Under the pieces are notes generated by a model. That model ran no database searches, was not told the origin of the DNA, and saw nothing but the letters and a program-made list of their open reading frames with translations. This document shows, piece after piece, positions 22,407 to 33,400 of a stretch of 64,000 nt of DNA. A program made the position numbers and the translations under genes. Every line of letters begins with the position of its first letter. The stretch's first letter is position 1. The DNA comes from Magnaporthiopsis rhizophila (taxonomy: Eukaryota; Ascomycota; Sordariomycetes; Magnaporthales; Magnaporthaceae), in contig PYSS01000009.1 in NCBI GenBank assembly GCA_003049465.1, forward strand, positions 186,001 to 250,000, in the 5' to 3' direction.

Positions 22407-23967
22407 TTAATAGGCCTGACCTGGCACAGGCTTACGCCCGATGGAGCCGGGGCCGCGGCTCATGGGCTGTTGTTGTTGTTGTTGCGGTCCTGGCCTCCCG
22501 GCACCGGGGCGGGGCTTGACGGGACGTGCTGACAAGCATGTCCTCGGCACGACTCCCTGCTTAGAGCGGTCGAGACGGATGCACAGAGCCTAGATACAGA
22601 TGTTAGCAAGCCGTAACGACTCTTTCGTGTTCGCCAAGGGCAAGATTGTGTGAACTTACCCAACCGTCGTCATATTCGAAAAGCAGCCGGACTAGCTCTC
22701 CGGCCTTGAGCTCTAGCTCATCCTCCATCGTGGGCTGGAAGTCGAGCTGGACGCGGTGGACAGCAGACGCGGGCGGTCCACCGGCTGCGGCGATGGCAGC
22801 GCCACCGGGTGATGAGGCACCGGAATGCTGCGCGGCCATGGCAGCAGCCGCGGGGGGGTCGAGCGTCAGGTCAGGCGGGCGGGGCAAGTCCTTGCGCAGA
22901 GATGCCTTGCGCGACAGAGCCCCGGCGGCAGCCGCACCGGCAACCGCGCCTCCAGCAACGGCAGCGGCAGGGACGGCGCTTAAAGCAGGCGAAACGGGCG
23001 TTGTGCTCGTAGCGACGCCGATATCAGATAGCGGGCTCACAGGGCGGTCGAGGGTCTCGGCGTGGTTTCCAAAGGGGTTAGACGGGTGCGAGCTGTTGCC
23101 CGTTGTCGGCCTCTCCCATGCGTCGTCTGTGTTCTTGGGGAAGACGGGAAGCTGCTTCTCTTGATTGCTGTTGGCGGTCTTGGGTCGGTCGGTTGAGATG
23201 GCACCGGCGGCGAGGGGCACGGTGGGTGCGTTGGAGGCGCTCTGGCTGGCAAATTCACGGTTGAACTTCTCGTCGTTGAAACGCTCGTCGTCAAGCCGCT
23301 GGCGCTCGAGTTGATCCTTGCGCTGCTTCATGACGAACCAGATGATCATAAAAATAACGAGGACGCCGCCGATGACGCCAAAGGCGATTCCGGCCTTGGC
23401 TGCAGTGCTGGTCGCCTCTTGCTCGGCCCTCTGCGCGTCCGCCTGAGCGGCAGCAGCCGATGTCTGCGCGGGGGATAGGGTCGACGACGTGGTGGTCTCA
23501 AGCGGCATGGACGACAGAGGCAGAGTCGGCTTGTCGGTTGCAATCGCCAGACTGGTCTCGGGAAGGGGATCGGAGAGGGACGTAGGCATAACCGACGCGG
23601 GCAGACCAACGCTGGAACGTTGCACGCTCGAGGTTGTGGCGGCCCTGTCGAGTGACGTTGGGGTCTTCTGAGCCGGTGTGGGCGTTGGGGTGGTCTTCGG
23701 GGCCGGCTTGGTGGTCACATCATCGTCGTCGTCTTCGGAAGGCTGCGGACGCCGGGTAGGAACCGAGCCCTGGGTTGTAGTGGGCGTTTTGCTGGTCTTG
23801 GGATCAACAAAAGGGGCCTTGATCTCGGAGATGACATTCCTGAATCCATCGGTGAAGCGATCCCACCCATTTTGCCTCCTATCCAGCTCAGCAATCACTT
23901 CCACCGCCTCGTTCCTCTTCAGCTCTTGGTGCAGCCTGCGGCGCTGCATGTGCCTGTTGTTGTGCAT
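22407..23967 (-). CDS. single-pass membrane protein with C-terminal SH3 domain
   Basis: Exons are 23967-22660 and 22589-22407 (minus strand), 496 residues. After a charged N-terminus comes a long Thr/Ser/Pro-rich stretch (about 55-190), a single membrane segment AGIAFGVIGGVLVIFMIIWF (about 193-212) with a basic KQRKDQ stop-transfer, then a cytoplasmic region and an SH3 domain. The SH3 reads VQLDFQP, ELELKAGELVRLLFEYDDGW (ALYDY/ELSF-like and DDGW hallmarks), then ALCIRLDRSKQGVVPRTCL after the intron. The tail has a six-Gln run and ends PVPGQAY. The arrangement resembles fungal Fus1-like or mucin-like plasma-membrane SH3 proteins that anchor cell-wall sensing or polarity factors. The extracellular side would be the Ser/Thr-rich part, although no classical signal peptide is visible. 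Confidence 0.85.
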
Positions 23968-26900
23968 TTTGAATATGCTCGTGTGTTTGTTCTCTCACTG
24001 GAATGTGGCCTGATCGACGGTGATGGCTTGGTCTGGATGTGGCGCTCGTTTACGCGAGACAGGTGGTATCTATCAGATCGAAGGCGGCCGGAAACAAGCC
24101 AGAAACTCTCTCGGGACTTGTTGGAGTATCCGAGGACAGGAATAATGAAGGCTGACGACGTCTCAAACAATTCGCACAAAGAGAGTGTGGCGAGTGATGT
24201 GTTCGGCGTCAACACCGCTGGAAATTGTCCTTTGCAAACAAAAAAAGAAACGAAAGGGAATCCGAAAATAACCCGGAAGCCGCTTGGGAGCGCAGACTTT
24301 GAAAGAGAACGGACGGTAGATGAAGAAATCTACCACAAGCAGCTCGTAACGACGGGATGCCGCACACGGACAACAAGGCAGTCGCGTGGAGCGAGTGTGA
24401 AGAAAAGAAGGAAGGCGGGAGCGACTGGCTGGGAGATGTTCTTTCCCGTCCCAGCGAGGCAACCTGATCCCACCTGGACCAGGGGGCCCACACACACCCC
24501 CAGCCAACGGCGAGGTTGAATCTGCGCGTCCAATGCTGCTCCCAACGGGAGCTTGCGTCCCCGCCCGTGCTGTTCGCTGCAAGGGGCAGGGAAGCCACAG
24601 CACTGTGCAGGCCACCTCAGCCCAGTGCCGCCGCGCAGGGGGTTGCTAAAACCATCTTCCAAAGTTGTGCAGGGATGACAGTTAGCCCCACCATTTGCGT
24701 CCTGTTGCATTTTCTCTCATTCGAACAAGTTTGGTTCAGAAATGGATACAACCTCCGCTTGGAGTTGCGGCACCACCAACCAGCCTGAGAGAAATAATTT
24801 TGTCCAATCTGTCTTGACTGGGTAACGGTCTTCCCGAACATCACTCCATCCCGACCCGTGGCACGACAAAGAGAGGAACCACGACATCACACAGCAGTCT
24901 GTCGTGTCCAGTCAAAGCTCCTCGCCACCCGACAAGTTGATGGCAAACAGTTTCAGAAAGCCACACAAATGGCGCTTGTTGGGCACCAGGAACTCTGTGC
25001 GCCGTCGAATCGTTCCTTGCAGATCTCAGCAACGGCTCCTCGTGGTTCCTTTGCTGCTGCGCCATGGAGCCCCGCCGAGCCATAGGGCGGGGTTAGCTTT
25101 CTTTCTCAGCACCATTTCCAGGGGCACACGCCGTCCAATTGGCCAGACCGGTTCACGGTGGATCTTCGCCGGTGGCACAGAGTTGCGGCGGCCGAATAAG
25201 CGAGATTGGGGTTGACAGGGGTAATTGCCGCTTTCGTCTTCCCTCCCGTCCGAACTTCAACTCTTTTTCTCCCACGCACCCGCCCGTCACGCCTGTGCGG
25301 CTGCTCGGTTCGCATCTGTTTGGTTTTCTTACGGCAGCTACCACTTGTACTTTTCAACATGCATCGTCCCTGTGGTTTTCACAACTAGCTTTCCTTCGGT
25401 ATCAGGCTCGCTTCCCCGCTGCGCCCAAAGCGCTCGCAGGACCTGCCCGACATAGCCTGGTCAAAAAGGTTGGAGAGGGGCTGGGACTGGAGGCCCGAAG
25501 GCTGCACGAAAATGGAGTCACCGACCGACTTCGCCTATGTTCTCCTTGTCACGTCTGCTTTTCGTCCATGTAGGTGAATGGCACCTTTTGTTTTTCTGGG
25601 GACTTGGTCCGGGCAGCGACGAGGCGAGCCGCACGCAATCCATCAATCTTTTTTGGGGTTGGTGAACCCGACTATCGGATCGAAACCGCACCAAGGCCGG
25701 CCGCGGCGCTTGCGATGCCCCAAAGCCCCGGCCCTGCCAACACCCTCCCCCTGTAATGAAAAGCAATGCCAAAGAGGAATTAAAGATGGGAAAAAGCCCC
25801 GTCCATTTTGCCACTCGAATCGGGCCTTGTTTACAATGATCGGCCACTGTGTGCCGAGATAAAACACAGTCATGCAGTGACTGCAATCACCTGCACGCTC
25901 CATGTTTCGTTTCGTTAGTCTCGGCGCCAATCATTTGCCTGCTTGGGCCGGGTCAGGTCCGGGCTGCCGTCCAAACAACTCCCGTTCTTCCCGCGCAGCC
26001 GCCATTCTGAAACGCGCCAACGGCTGCTAACAGATGACGATCGTCGTCCGAACCCCTCAGCGGATGCACACTGACCCTCTCTCGCCGGGATCACGCCGAC
26101 GGGATTTGGACGCGACTTTGCGGCGCCGATTAGCGACCAATGTCGATCAGATAAAACGAGAAAGGAAAAAACAAGGGAAAGGTGCGCACCCTGGACACAA
26201 CCCTGCAAATACTGGCCTGATGCAGACATCGACAGGCCGTCTGCCTTGGTCAAAACGAGAGCAGTGCGGTGCAATGACGGCAAAATGTGTTCAGTGATCG
26301 CCGCCAGGGCCTTTGGACGGAAGTAACGAGGTCGGGAAGTGGTTGGGGTTACTAGATTGCGTATCTTTCACATCATGAGCAATGACGCAGCAGCCAGGCT
26401 TGCAATACGCCTGAATCAAGACAGAAGAACGAACCAAAGGACCCAAAGAACGACATTGGGATCACACGGTAACCTTCGCCATTTCCACTAGGCTGGGAGC
26501 GCGATATACACGGATATACCTCTTTTTTTTATTTTCTTTTTTTTTTTATATCGAATTCTACTCTACATAGATACGTGCCTCTGGGGACACTTCATCACTA
26601 CAACACGTTTATATAGATCCGTGATCACAAGGCGTGCAACCCAGCCACGTCGCAGTGGAACGACCATAGTGCGGGACCAGGGGCAACATGAAAACCGAAC
26701 CCCGGCACAACGCCCCAACCCACGAGACCAGAGGCGACCAGAGGCGACATGAAAACCAAAGCCCCGGCACGCCCAATCCTTAGACCAGAGGCAGCATGAA
26801 AACCAAGCCCCGGTACGACGCCAAAATCTGCGAGACTCCTTGCCTCGCGATACTCTAACATGGAAATCTTCACGCTATTCCATCGTGCAGAAATCCAGAA

Positions 26901-26989
26901 TCCTTCCCGTATCCTGCAATGTCAAAGCTCGGTAGTTGCGACATTCGAGTTCATCCCTCGACGGTCCAGGTTGTTGCTGTTCCTCACCA
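23968..26989. other. 3 kb region without a recognised gene
   Basis: This lies between the start of the SH3 gene (minus) and the end of NAF1 (minus). Open frames exist on both strands but none has a recognisable domain or convincing splice structure. It may be a long promoter and 5' untranslated region of the SH3 gene, or may hold non-coding RNA. A short near-repeat occurs at 26680-26810 (several copies of ACCAGAGGCRRCATGAAAACC). Confidence 0.45.
26670..26815 (+). repeat. short imperfect direct repeats
   Basis: The phrase (G)GACCAGRGGC-AACATGAAAACC followed by GCCCCGGYACRAC recurs three times with small changes, just downstream of the NAF1 stop codon. The function is unknown. Confidence 0.6.
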
Positions 26990-29077
26990 CTAGTGATTCT
27001 GTCCCCAACCCGGCTGGCTGTGCGGCTGGCCTTGGCCTTGACCCTGGGCTTGCTGCTGCTGTTGCTGCTGTTGCTGCTGTTGCTGCTGCTGCTGCTGGAC
27101 TTGCGCGGCGTCCCTCAGCGCCCGGACAAAAACGGGATTAGCGTAAAGCACACTCATCGCCTGCCAGTTCGCTGGAGGCTGACCCGCTACGGGAGGCGGG
27201 ATAGGTGGAGGAGGAAACTGTCCATTAGTTAGAGGTGCAGGCATTCCCTGTGGATTAGGTGGCTGAGGGAATGCCGGGAAGGCAAATGGAGCCGCAGCAG
27301 GCGCCGCGGCCTGAGGCGCCGCGAACGGCACCGGGGGCGGAGGTGGAAAGTTCCACTGAGGGACGGCTGGCGTCGGCTGCGGTGCCTGTTGCTGCTGCTC
27401 CTGGGGACGGTGCTGTTGCTGGGGTTGCTGCTGCGGCTGGGGTCGGTGCTGCTGCCGATGTTGGTGCTGCTGCTGAGACTGCTGCTGCTGCTGGAAACGA
27501 GGCTGTTGGCGTTGCGAGTCCTCGTCGGCGTAGCCTCCACCACCGCCCCTGCCCCCTCGAAAGCCGCCTCGGGGCCCGCCTCGCGCACGGCTGGCTCCAC
27601 GTCCGCCTCCGCGAAAGTGGCCCCTATTTCCTCGGTGGCCATGGTTAAAGGGCGCCCTGGGACCGGTCGCGAGCGTCTCCTCGCGCGATGGCGGCGCGCC
27701 CATCCCAAAGTTAGCAGGCCTTGCCAGGGGCTTGTACGGTCCGTCGTCATCGTCGTCATCATCGTACTTGAGGCCCACGTCGCCCACCCCGGTTATGGCG
27801 CTAGTCGAGGAACCGGGGCGGCCACTGTCTCTTGGGTTGCCACCACCACCACCACCGCCGCCGCCCCGGCTACGGTTGCCGCGCTTCTTCTGCTTGAGCT
27901 CACGCTTGTGCGCCTGCTCGCGCTCGTCGTCTGAAAATTCCATCTCCTCGGCCGGCAACTCCTCGTCATGCAGGTTGCTGGCGTCGTAGCCCTTTTGGTT
28001 GCGAAGGGGGCGCGTCAGCACAACCCGGGCCAGACTTGGCGGGTAGTAAAGCACGTCCCCGGCCTTGAGCTTCTCCCTGGCCATATCCTCGAGCGTAGCG
28101 AATCTAAGGAGGTACATGGGCGAGAGTACATTGCCAATCACGTCGGCGATGGCGCCGACCATGGACGAATCGGCGCGACACACAGGCGTCTCGATGTCTA
28201 GCACCTGCTCCTCGCCACCCTCCTTCGAGCTGATGAGGATCTGCGGTCCCACAATCTTGCTGATTGTGCCCAGCTCCAGGATCTTAGTGTCCTCTTGGAG
28301 AGCCTCTGGTTTGGGCGGGATCCAGTCTGGCAGCTCATTCTTGCTGCGAACCTGGGCGGCTTTGCCAGCCTTGTCGCCACCGTCGCCTTCGTCGTCGGAA
28401 GCATCCGTACCCGCCATCAGCATCTTGACCGTCTCGTCGAGGCCCATAAGCTCGACTTCCGAGTCGTCATCTGAGTCATCCGAGCTGCTTGAATCACTGG
28501 AAGACTCGTACGGTGAGGAGTCAGCCTCCCACTCGGCACCAGCCCCTTGTTGCTCGGCGGGTGGCTGTCCAGCTGGTTGCTCTTGCGGTTGCGAAACGTC
28601 TGGGGTCGGGGTGGTCTGTCCTTGCGCCTCACGGTCTCGCTGCGCCATCGCGAGAATGGCTGCGTCGAGGGCGTCTGTGGTACGGATATTGGGAGCGTCG
28701 TCAGCGGTCTCCGTGACGGTCGTTGCCTCGCTTGTGGTAGATTCGGCCGCGGCAGTCGACTCCGTAACCGTGGTCATGGACGCCTCAGTCATCTGGTCCA
28801 CGTCCATAGCGTCCGAGCCAGCAATCTTTGCGTACATTCCCGGCATCTGCCCTGCTCCTGATATATCTATGCCTTGAACTGCACCCTGATCCGACTGGTC
28901 GCTCGTCGGTTTCGAAACTGTTGTGGTGCTTCTATTGATGGCAGCGGCCTCTTCATTTGCGACGCTGTGTCCCAAGCTTGCAGCGGCTGCCAAGACATCT
29001 GGGGCGAAGCTCTTCGCCGGCAGCTTCTCGTTGGGCTTCGCATGGCCGAGGCCAGGGATGACGAACCCGCTGGACAT
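26990..29077 (-). CDS. NAF1: H/ACA snoRNP assembly factor NAF1
   Basis: An intronless frame of 695 residues. The N-terminal third is Thr/Ser/Glu-rich and acidic (SSDSSSSDDSDDDSE). The Gar1/Naf1 domain follows: ILELGTISKIVGPQILIS, VLDIETPVCRADSS, MVGAIADVIGNVLSPMYLLRF, and LKAGDVLYYPP. Next come an acidic/basic segment (ELPAEEMEFSDDE, KRELKQKKRG), RGG-type Gly/Arg clusters (HRGNRGHFRGGGRG) and a long Gln/Pro-rich tail with poly-Gln. NAF1 binds the pseudouridine synthase Cbf5 and nascent H/ACA RNA in the nucleoplasm and is later exchanged for Gar1. The domain order and the Gln/Pro tail match fungal NAF1. It is divergently oriented to ALG9, with start codons 486 bp apart. Confidence 0.92.
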   Translation of the reverse strand: MSSGFVIPGLGHAKPNEKLPAKSFAPDVLAAAASLGHSVANEEAAAINRSTTTVSKPTSDQSDQGAVQGIDISGAGQMPGMYAKIAGSDAMDVDQMTEASMTTVTESTAAAESTTSEATTVTETADDAPNIRTTDALDAAILAMAQRDREAQGQTTPTPDVSQPQEQPAGQPPAEQQGAGAEWEADSSPYESSSDSSSSDDSDDDSEVELMGLDETVKMLMAGTDASDDEGDGGDKAGKAAQVRSKNELPDWIPPKPEALQEDTKILELGTISKIVGPQILISSKEGGEEQVLDIETPVCRADSSMVGAIADVIGNVLSPMYLLRFATLEDMAREKLKAGDVLYYPPSLARVVLTRPLRNQKGYDASNLHDEELPAEEMEFSDDEREQAHKRELKQKKRGNRSRGGGGGGGGGNPRDSGRPGSSTSAITGVGDVGLKYDDDDDDDGPYKPLARPANFGMGAPPSREETLATGPRAPFNHGHRGNRGHFRGGGRGASRARGGPRGGFRGGRGGGGGYADEDSQRQQPRFQQQQQSQQQHQHRQQHRPQPQQQPQQQHRPQEQQQQAPQPTPAVPQWNFPPPPPVPFAAPQAAAPAAAPFAFPAFPQPPNPQGMPAPLTNGQFPPPPIPPPVAGQPPANWQAMSVLYANPVFVRALRDAAQVQQQQQQQQQQQQQQQQAQGQGQGQPHSQPGWGQNH
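27044..27105 (+). repeat. CAG/CTG trinucleotide repeat coding poly-Gln
   Basis: GCTGCTGTT-type triplets on the plus strand (CAG/CAA on the coding strand) give a run of about 18 Gln near the C-terminus of NAF1. It is likely to vary in length between strains. Confidence 0.85.
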
Positions 29078-29563
29078 AGCGACCGAACAGCGGGACGGAG
29101 GATTACGCCTCGGAGGTTAAGTTGAGGTGTGTCAATGCGAAAGGGTATCGCGGAAGACAGATATTTTGGGACACTTTCGAAATGGCAGATTCTCTTCTTG
29201 GTCCTGTCGCTCGGAACGAGGGTGGGCGGGTTCAGTTCTGGTGTGCAATTTTCTTCCGCAACATGGAACGGGAGGGACAGACGACTCAAACGTTTGAATC
29301 TGGGACGCGCCTTCCGTTGAATTGGATCTTTTTTTCCCCCATTACGTGCGATAAGATAAGAAGTTCAATGCGGGGGCCATCTGCACTAGGTATGGAATGA
29401 CCCCCACTGGGTCCACTCCCAAGTACCCCTGTAGGTAACCCTTGCCTGTGCGCCTACAGGAAGCTGTCCATCCCGAGCTTTCGAAATCTGGCACCTCTTT
29501 TGCCAGGCGTGCCAGTGCCCAAGGTCCAAGACCGACCGAGTCGCTCCCCATTGCACGCCCACG
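29078..29563. other. divergent promoter of NAF1 and ALG9
   Basis: This 486 bp region separates the start codons of the two divergent housekeeping genes. No TATA box stands out. Confidence 0.6.
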
Positions 29564-31544
29564 ATGCCTCCAACAGAAGGGCAAAAGCGCAAGAAGGAGT
29601 TTGTCCACCCGGAGGCCTCCCATGCGAGGAAGAAGTAGGCCGTCTCTTTGCCGAGTCCCTTCCGCTGACCAGCGCCAGGAGCGAAGGAGCGAACTGACAT
29701 CATCTGCTTGCTCGCCCACCAGGAACCCGCCGAGCCCATATGCGATCGAGCCGATTTCGGTCTTCTACATCTTCCTCGTTGCAAACCTCGTATCAGCCAT
29801 CTTCGCCCCCATCCAAGACTGCGACGAGACCTTCAACTATTGGGAGCCCACACACTACCTTAGCCATGGCTACGGCCTGCAGACCTGGGAGTACTCTCCC
29901 GACTTCTCGATTCGCAGCTGGCTGTACATCTCGCTCCACGCCGTCGTGGCCAATCTGCGCCGCATCCTGCCGCAGTCCACCAAGGTCGGCGAGTTCTACT
30001 TCGTCCGCTACGTCATGGCCTTTGTCTGTGCCCTCTGCCAGACTCTGATGTACAGGGCCGTCAGCTTGACCATCTCTCCTCGCACCGGCACCTGGTTCAT
30101 CCTGGCCCTGGCCACGAGTCCCGGCAACTTCCACGCCGCCACCGCATACCTGCCCTCGAGCTTCGCCATGTACGCGGCCATGCTGGGTGCCGCCGCATTT
30201 GTACATTGGCGGGGCGGGCTGAAGACGTCTCAGGGCATCTTCTGGTTCGCCCTTGGAGGTGTCATTGGTTGGCCCTTTGCCGCCGCCCTGTGCGCGCCTT
30301 TCGTAGCTGAGGACATCTTCTTCGCTTTCTTCGCAGATGGCGAGCGCAAGTTTGAGTGTTTTGTCAGGGTTGGCAGGGGCGTCGTTGCGGCTCTGCTTCT
30401 TGTCGTAAGTGGGCATCCAGTAAACTTGCGTGCTATCTCGGGGGTTGGACTAATCATCTCCGCCGTGATCTCTTCGCAGGTCTTTGATACCGCTATCAAC
30501 GCTTTCTTCTACCGGAAACTTGAGATTGTGCCGTGGAACATTGTCAAGTACAACATCTTCTCTTCGAGCGGAGGTCCTAACCTCTACGGCACGGAGCCAT
30601 GGACCTTCTACTTCAAGAACCTCGCCCTGAACTTCAACATCTGGTTTGTCCTTGCTCTCCTCTCGCTTCCGCTCTTCGTCATCCGCAGCTTCATCGTTCC
30701 CTCGGGCCACGACTTCCGGTCTGGGATGCGCACTTTGGTTTTCATAACCCCCTTTTATATGTGGCTAGCCATCTTCACCCTGCAGCCGCACAAGGAGGAG
30801 CGCTTCATGTATCCTGCGTACCCCTTTCTGGCCATGAATGCCGCCATATCCTTCCACATCTTGGTCACGGCCTTGGGGAACGCAAACCCCAACAAGCTGA
30901 TTGGCATGATCCCTGCCAAGATCAAACTCGCGTTTCTCGCCGTTGGCGTCATCCTCTCACTCGACATCTCCCTGGCTCGCATCTTGGGCATCTACTCGGC
31001 CTACTCTGCCCCACTCCAGATCTACAAGCCGCTGGCTGTAGGTACCGCCGGTGGGAAACCGCTGGGAGGGATCGGTGACTTTGTGTGCCTCGGCAAGGAG
31101 TGGTACCGCTTCCCAACCTCGTACTTCCTACCACGCGAGATGCACGCCAAATTCGTCCGGTCCGAATTCCGCGGCCTGCTGCCTGGGGAATTCTCCGAAG
31201 CCCGTACTGGCTTTGGCATCTGGGGAGGCACATGGCTCACGCCGAGCGGCATGAACGACCGCAACGAAGAGGACATGGGTAAGTATGTCGATCTGCGCAC
31301 ATGTGACTTCCTGGTGGACACGCAGTACAGCCACCACGTGGAGCAGCCGGAATTGCTGCCACCGGACGAGCCCGACTACATTGCGGACGAGGAGCACTGG
31401 GAGGTGGTCAAGTGTGTGCCATTTATGGACGCAGGCAAGACCGGGTTTCTCGCCCGGGCGCTGTGGGTACCAGGTTGGGAGATGGTGCCGGAGAAGTACC
31501 GACGCAAATGGGGACGCCACTGCTTGCTGCGGCAGAAGAGGTGA
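29564..31544 (+). CDS. ALG9: ALG9-type dolichyl-P-Man alpha-1,2-mannosyltransferase (GT22)
   Basis: Exons are 29564-29634, 29723-30404 and 30480-31544, 605 residues. Intron 2 (75 bp) is in frame without a stop but has strong GTAAGT and CGCAG signals. A short basic cytosolic N-terminus (MPPTEGQKRKKEF) precedes the first membrane segment. The GT22/GT-C signature DCDETFNYWEPTHYL is present, with its acidic residues in the first luminal loop. Many hydrophobic segments follow, then LQPHKEERFMYPAYPFL, the HKEERF motif of ALG9/PIG-B/SMP3 enzymes. Length and C-terminal soluble domain fit ALG9, which adds two alpha-1,2-mannoses to the lipid-linked oligosaccharide in the ER lumen using Dol-P-Man. ALG12 and GPI mannosyltransferases share the fold, but the first-loop sequence and C-terminal region favour ALG9. 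Confidence 0.9.
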
Positions 31545-32840
31545 TTCCGTAAACTCATGCCGCGAGCAGCCTAAAGATGACCTGAGGTACACCGCGTGCT
31601 GCAGAGTAGGGCGGTTTTCTTTGTTTTTGGGGATAGAAGGCGGGCCACTGGGAGTGCATTTGGGATTAAGGCGCCGCGATAATTGGCGGACGGGTATAGA
31701 GAGATATAATGGACAGATTCTGATTTAGGTGCGAAAAGAAGAAGGGGGGCGCAAATATTGGAGAGGGGAGATAGCAGTAAACAAGCGGAAAAGAAGATGT
31801 TGGTTCAATTTAACTGCAACGATGCAGGCTTGTACCCTCCTACTTGCGCTGATTTACACAAACACAATTTGTCGATCTCTAGGGGAAACAGCCCAGAAAG
31901 CAAGAGAAAAGAACAACCCTACGATGTTGAAAATACCAGTGCTATTTTCCCGGGCTCTTATACCCTGAAATTTCGTAGGTAGTATACGTGACATCTCATG
32001 GATGTCGTCATTGAATTTTGTTGGGCGAGGAAAGTAGATGCTCATATTATCTGGGTAACTGGTATGTCTGGTTGAAGAAACAAAAAATGGGGAGGTTTCT
32101 ACGTGATAGCTTCCCCTAGATATAGCCGCATGCCGTTGGCTTGTGGGCGGCATCGTACGAGGCAAATACCGGTGCCGGTCTCTACTTGTAAGATGCCGAA
32201 CTTCCATATATGATTTTTGTAAGCCAGTGGCGGATTGTCCGTGCCGGAAGCCCATGGTCTCCGTCCCGGAGGCTCCGGCCGCGGCATCACATATCCCCTG
32301 CCTAGCCTCGCCTCGTGCGATCCATGACTGCCCTTCCAACAACATCACTTTATAATTCCCTTGTTGGCAGTCTCGGGATCCTGGACCAGTCCTGTACACC
32401 TCAACGAGAGAAAATGACAGTTAGCAGACACCAGAAGACCGTGACGATATACGTCACCAAAAGGAGGTTGACCGAGTTCGGGGACACGTCGGGTGGGAAG
32501 GCGGGGGGCTGCCGGTCCTTGGCTGGCCTCGTATAGGAACTATTGTCGGGATATTCCGCATATCAAACCTTCATAAGATGGCTGCTGGCCTGCTGCAAAG
32601 GATTATAAACGTTATTTTCCCTGCTTCCCAACTGAACACTTTCCTTTCCGTACTGGCTACGGAGGTTTATATTCCGTGAGGTGCTAAAACTCCCATTACG
32701 GGTACCGTAATTGATAGGCTCACCCTGGCTCCACCTTCCTAAATAAAATTCACCTACCCAGCACCCTTACCCCTCGCTTGCGATCTAACCGTTTCGATAA
32801 CTATTTTTCGCATTTTTAAATGCACGTAATAAAAAAAAAG

Positions 32841-32935
32841 CAGTTGGAAAGGCAGGGCAGTTGGAAAGGCAGGGCAGTTGGAAAGGCAGGGCAGTTGGAA
32901 AGGCAGGGCAGTTGGAAAGGCAGGGCAGTTGGAAG
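32841..32935 (+). repeat. 17 bp minisatellite, about 5.5 copies
   Basis: The unit CAGTTGGAAAGGCAGGG starts at 32841, 32858, 32875, 32892, 32909 and 32926. The first five copies are identical and the last is altered. It is preceded by a run of nine A. Confidence 0.95.
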
Positions 32936-33306
32936 GGTTGGAACCATGCCAGGCGGATTTGGAATAGAGCTTGATTCACGCAATTGAATTAGGCGAGGCG
33001 CAACCAATTGGCGGATCGGGGCGGGGGTCCGGAGGTCGGGGCGGGGCAGGCCGCGTTAGGCCGAATCAGCCCCATTTCAAATTCGGCTGGCACAATTCAG
33101 CCCTTTCGACTGCCCTTCCCTTGACTCCAAACTGTCCAATTTTCCCATATTGGGAATAGTTTGTTTTTCCCTTACAAATCAGCGTGAGTTCAGCCGATAA
33201 CATTTTGCACAAGATTTCACCAGAAGCTCGGGTGGTTCGTAACGTGTGGTTCGAGGTCGGTCACGGCGGGGTGGGGTCGGGAGACCGATGTGCTGACCTC
33301 CCTACC

Positions 33307-33313
33307 TATATAA
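33307..33313 (+). promoter_or_regulatory. TATA box candidate
   Basis: TATATAA lies 94 bases upstream of the start codon of the FAD oxidase at 33401, a usual distance for an inducible fungal gene. Confidence 0.55.
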
Positions 33314-33400
33314 CGATGGCTCGACCTCCTGCGGTGCCTGTTGAAGATTTATGAGAAGCATACCCGACACAGAAAGAACCTCCCATATCTTGCGATCATA

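Larger units (their letters stand above)
31545..33400. other. intergenic with minisatellite
   Basis: No gene is recognised in about 1.9 kb. It is less GC-rich than its neighbours, holds a 17 bp minisatellite (annotated separately) and ends in the promoter of the FAD oxidase gene. Confidence 0.5.

Noticed and set aside
32841..32935. CRISPR array
   Set aside because: The 17 bp units are directly joined with no spacers, and this is eukaryotic DNA.
32700..33340. Transposon remnant in the less GC-rich gap
   Set aside because: No terminal repeats, target duplication or transposase/reverse transcriptase sequence could be read; only the minisatellite is clear.
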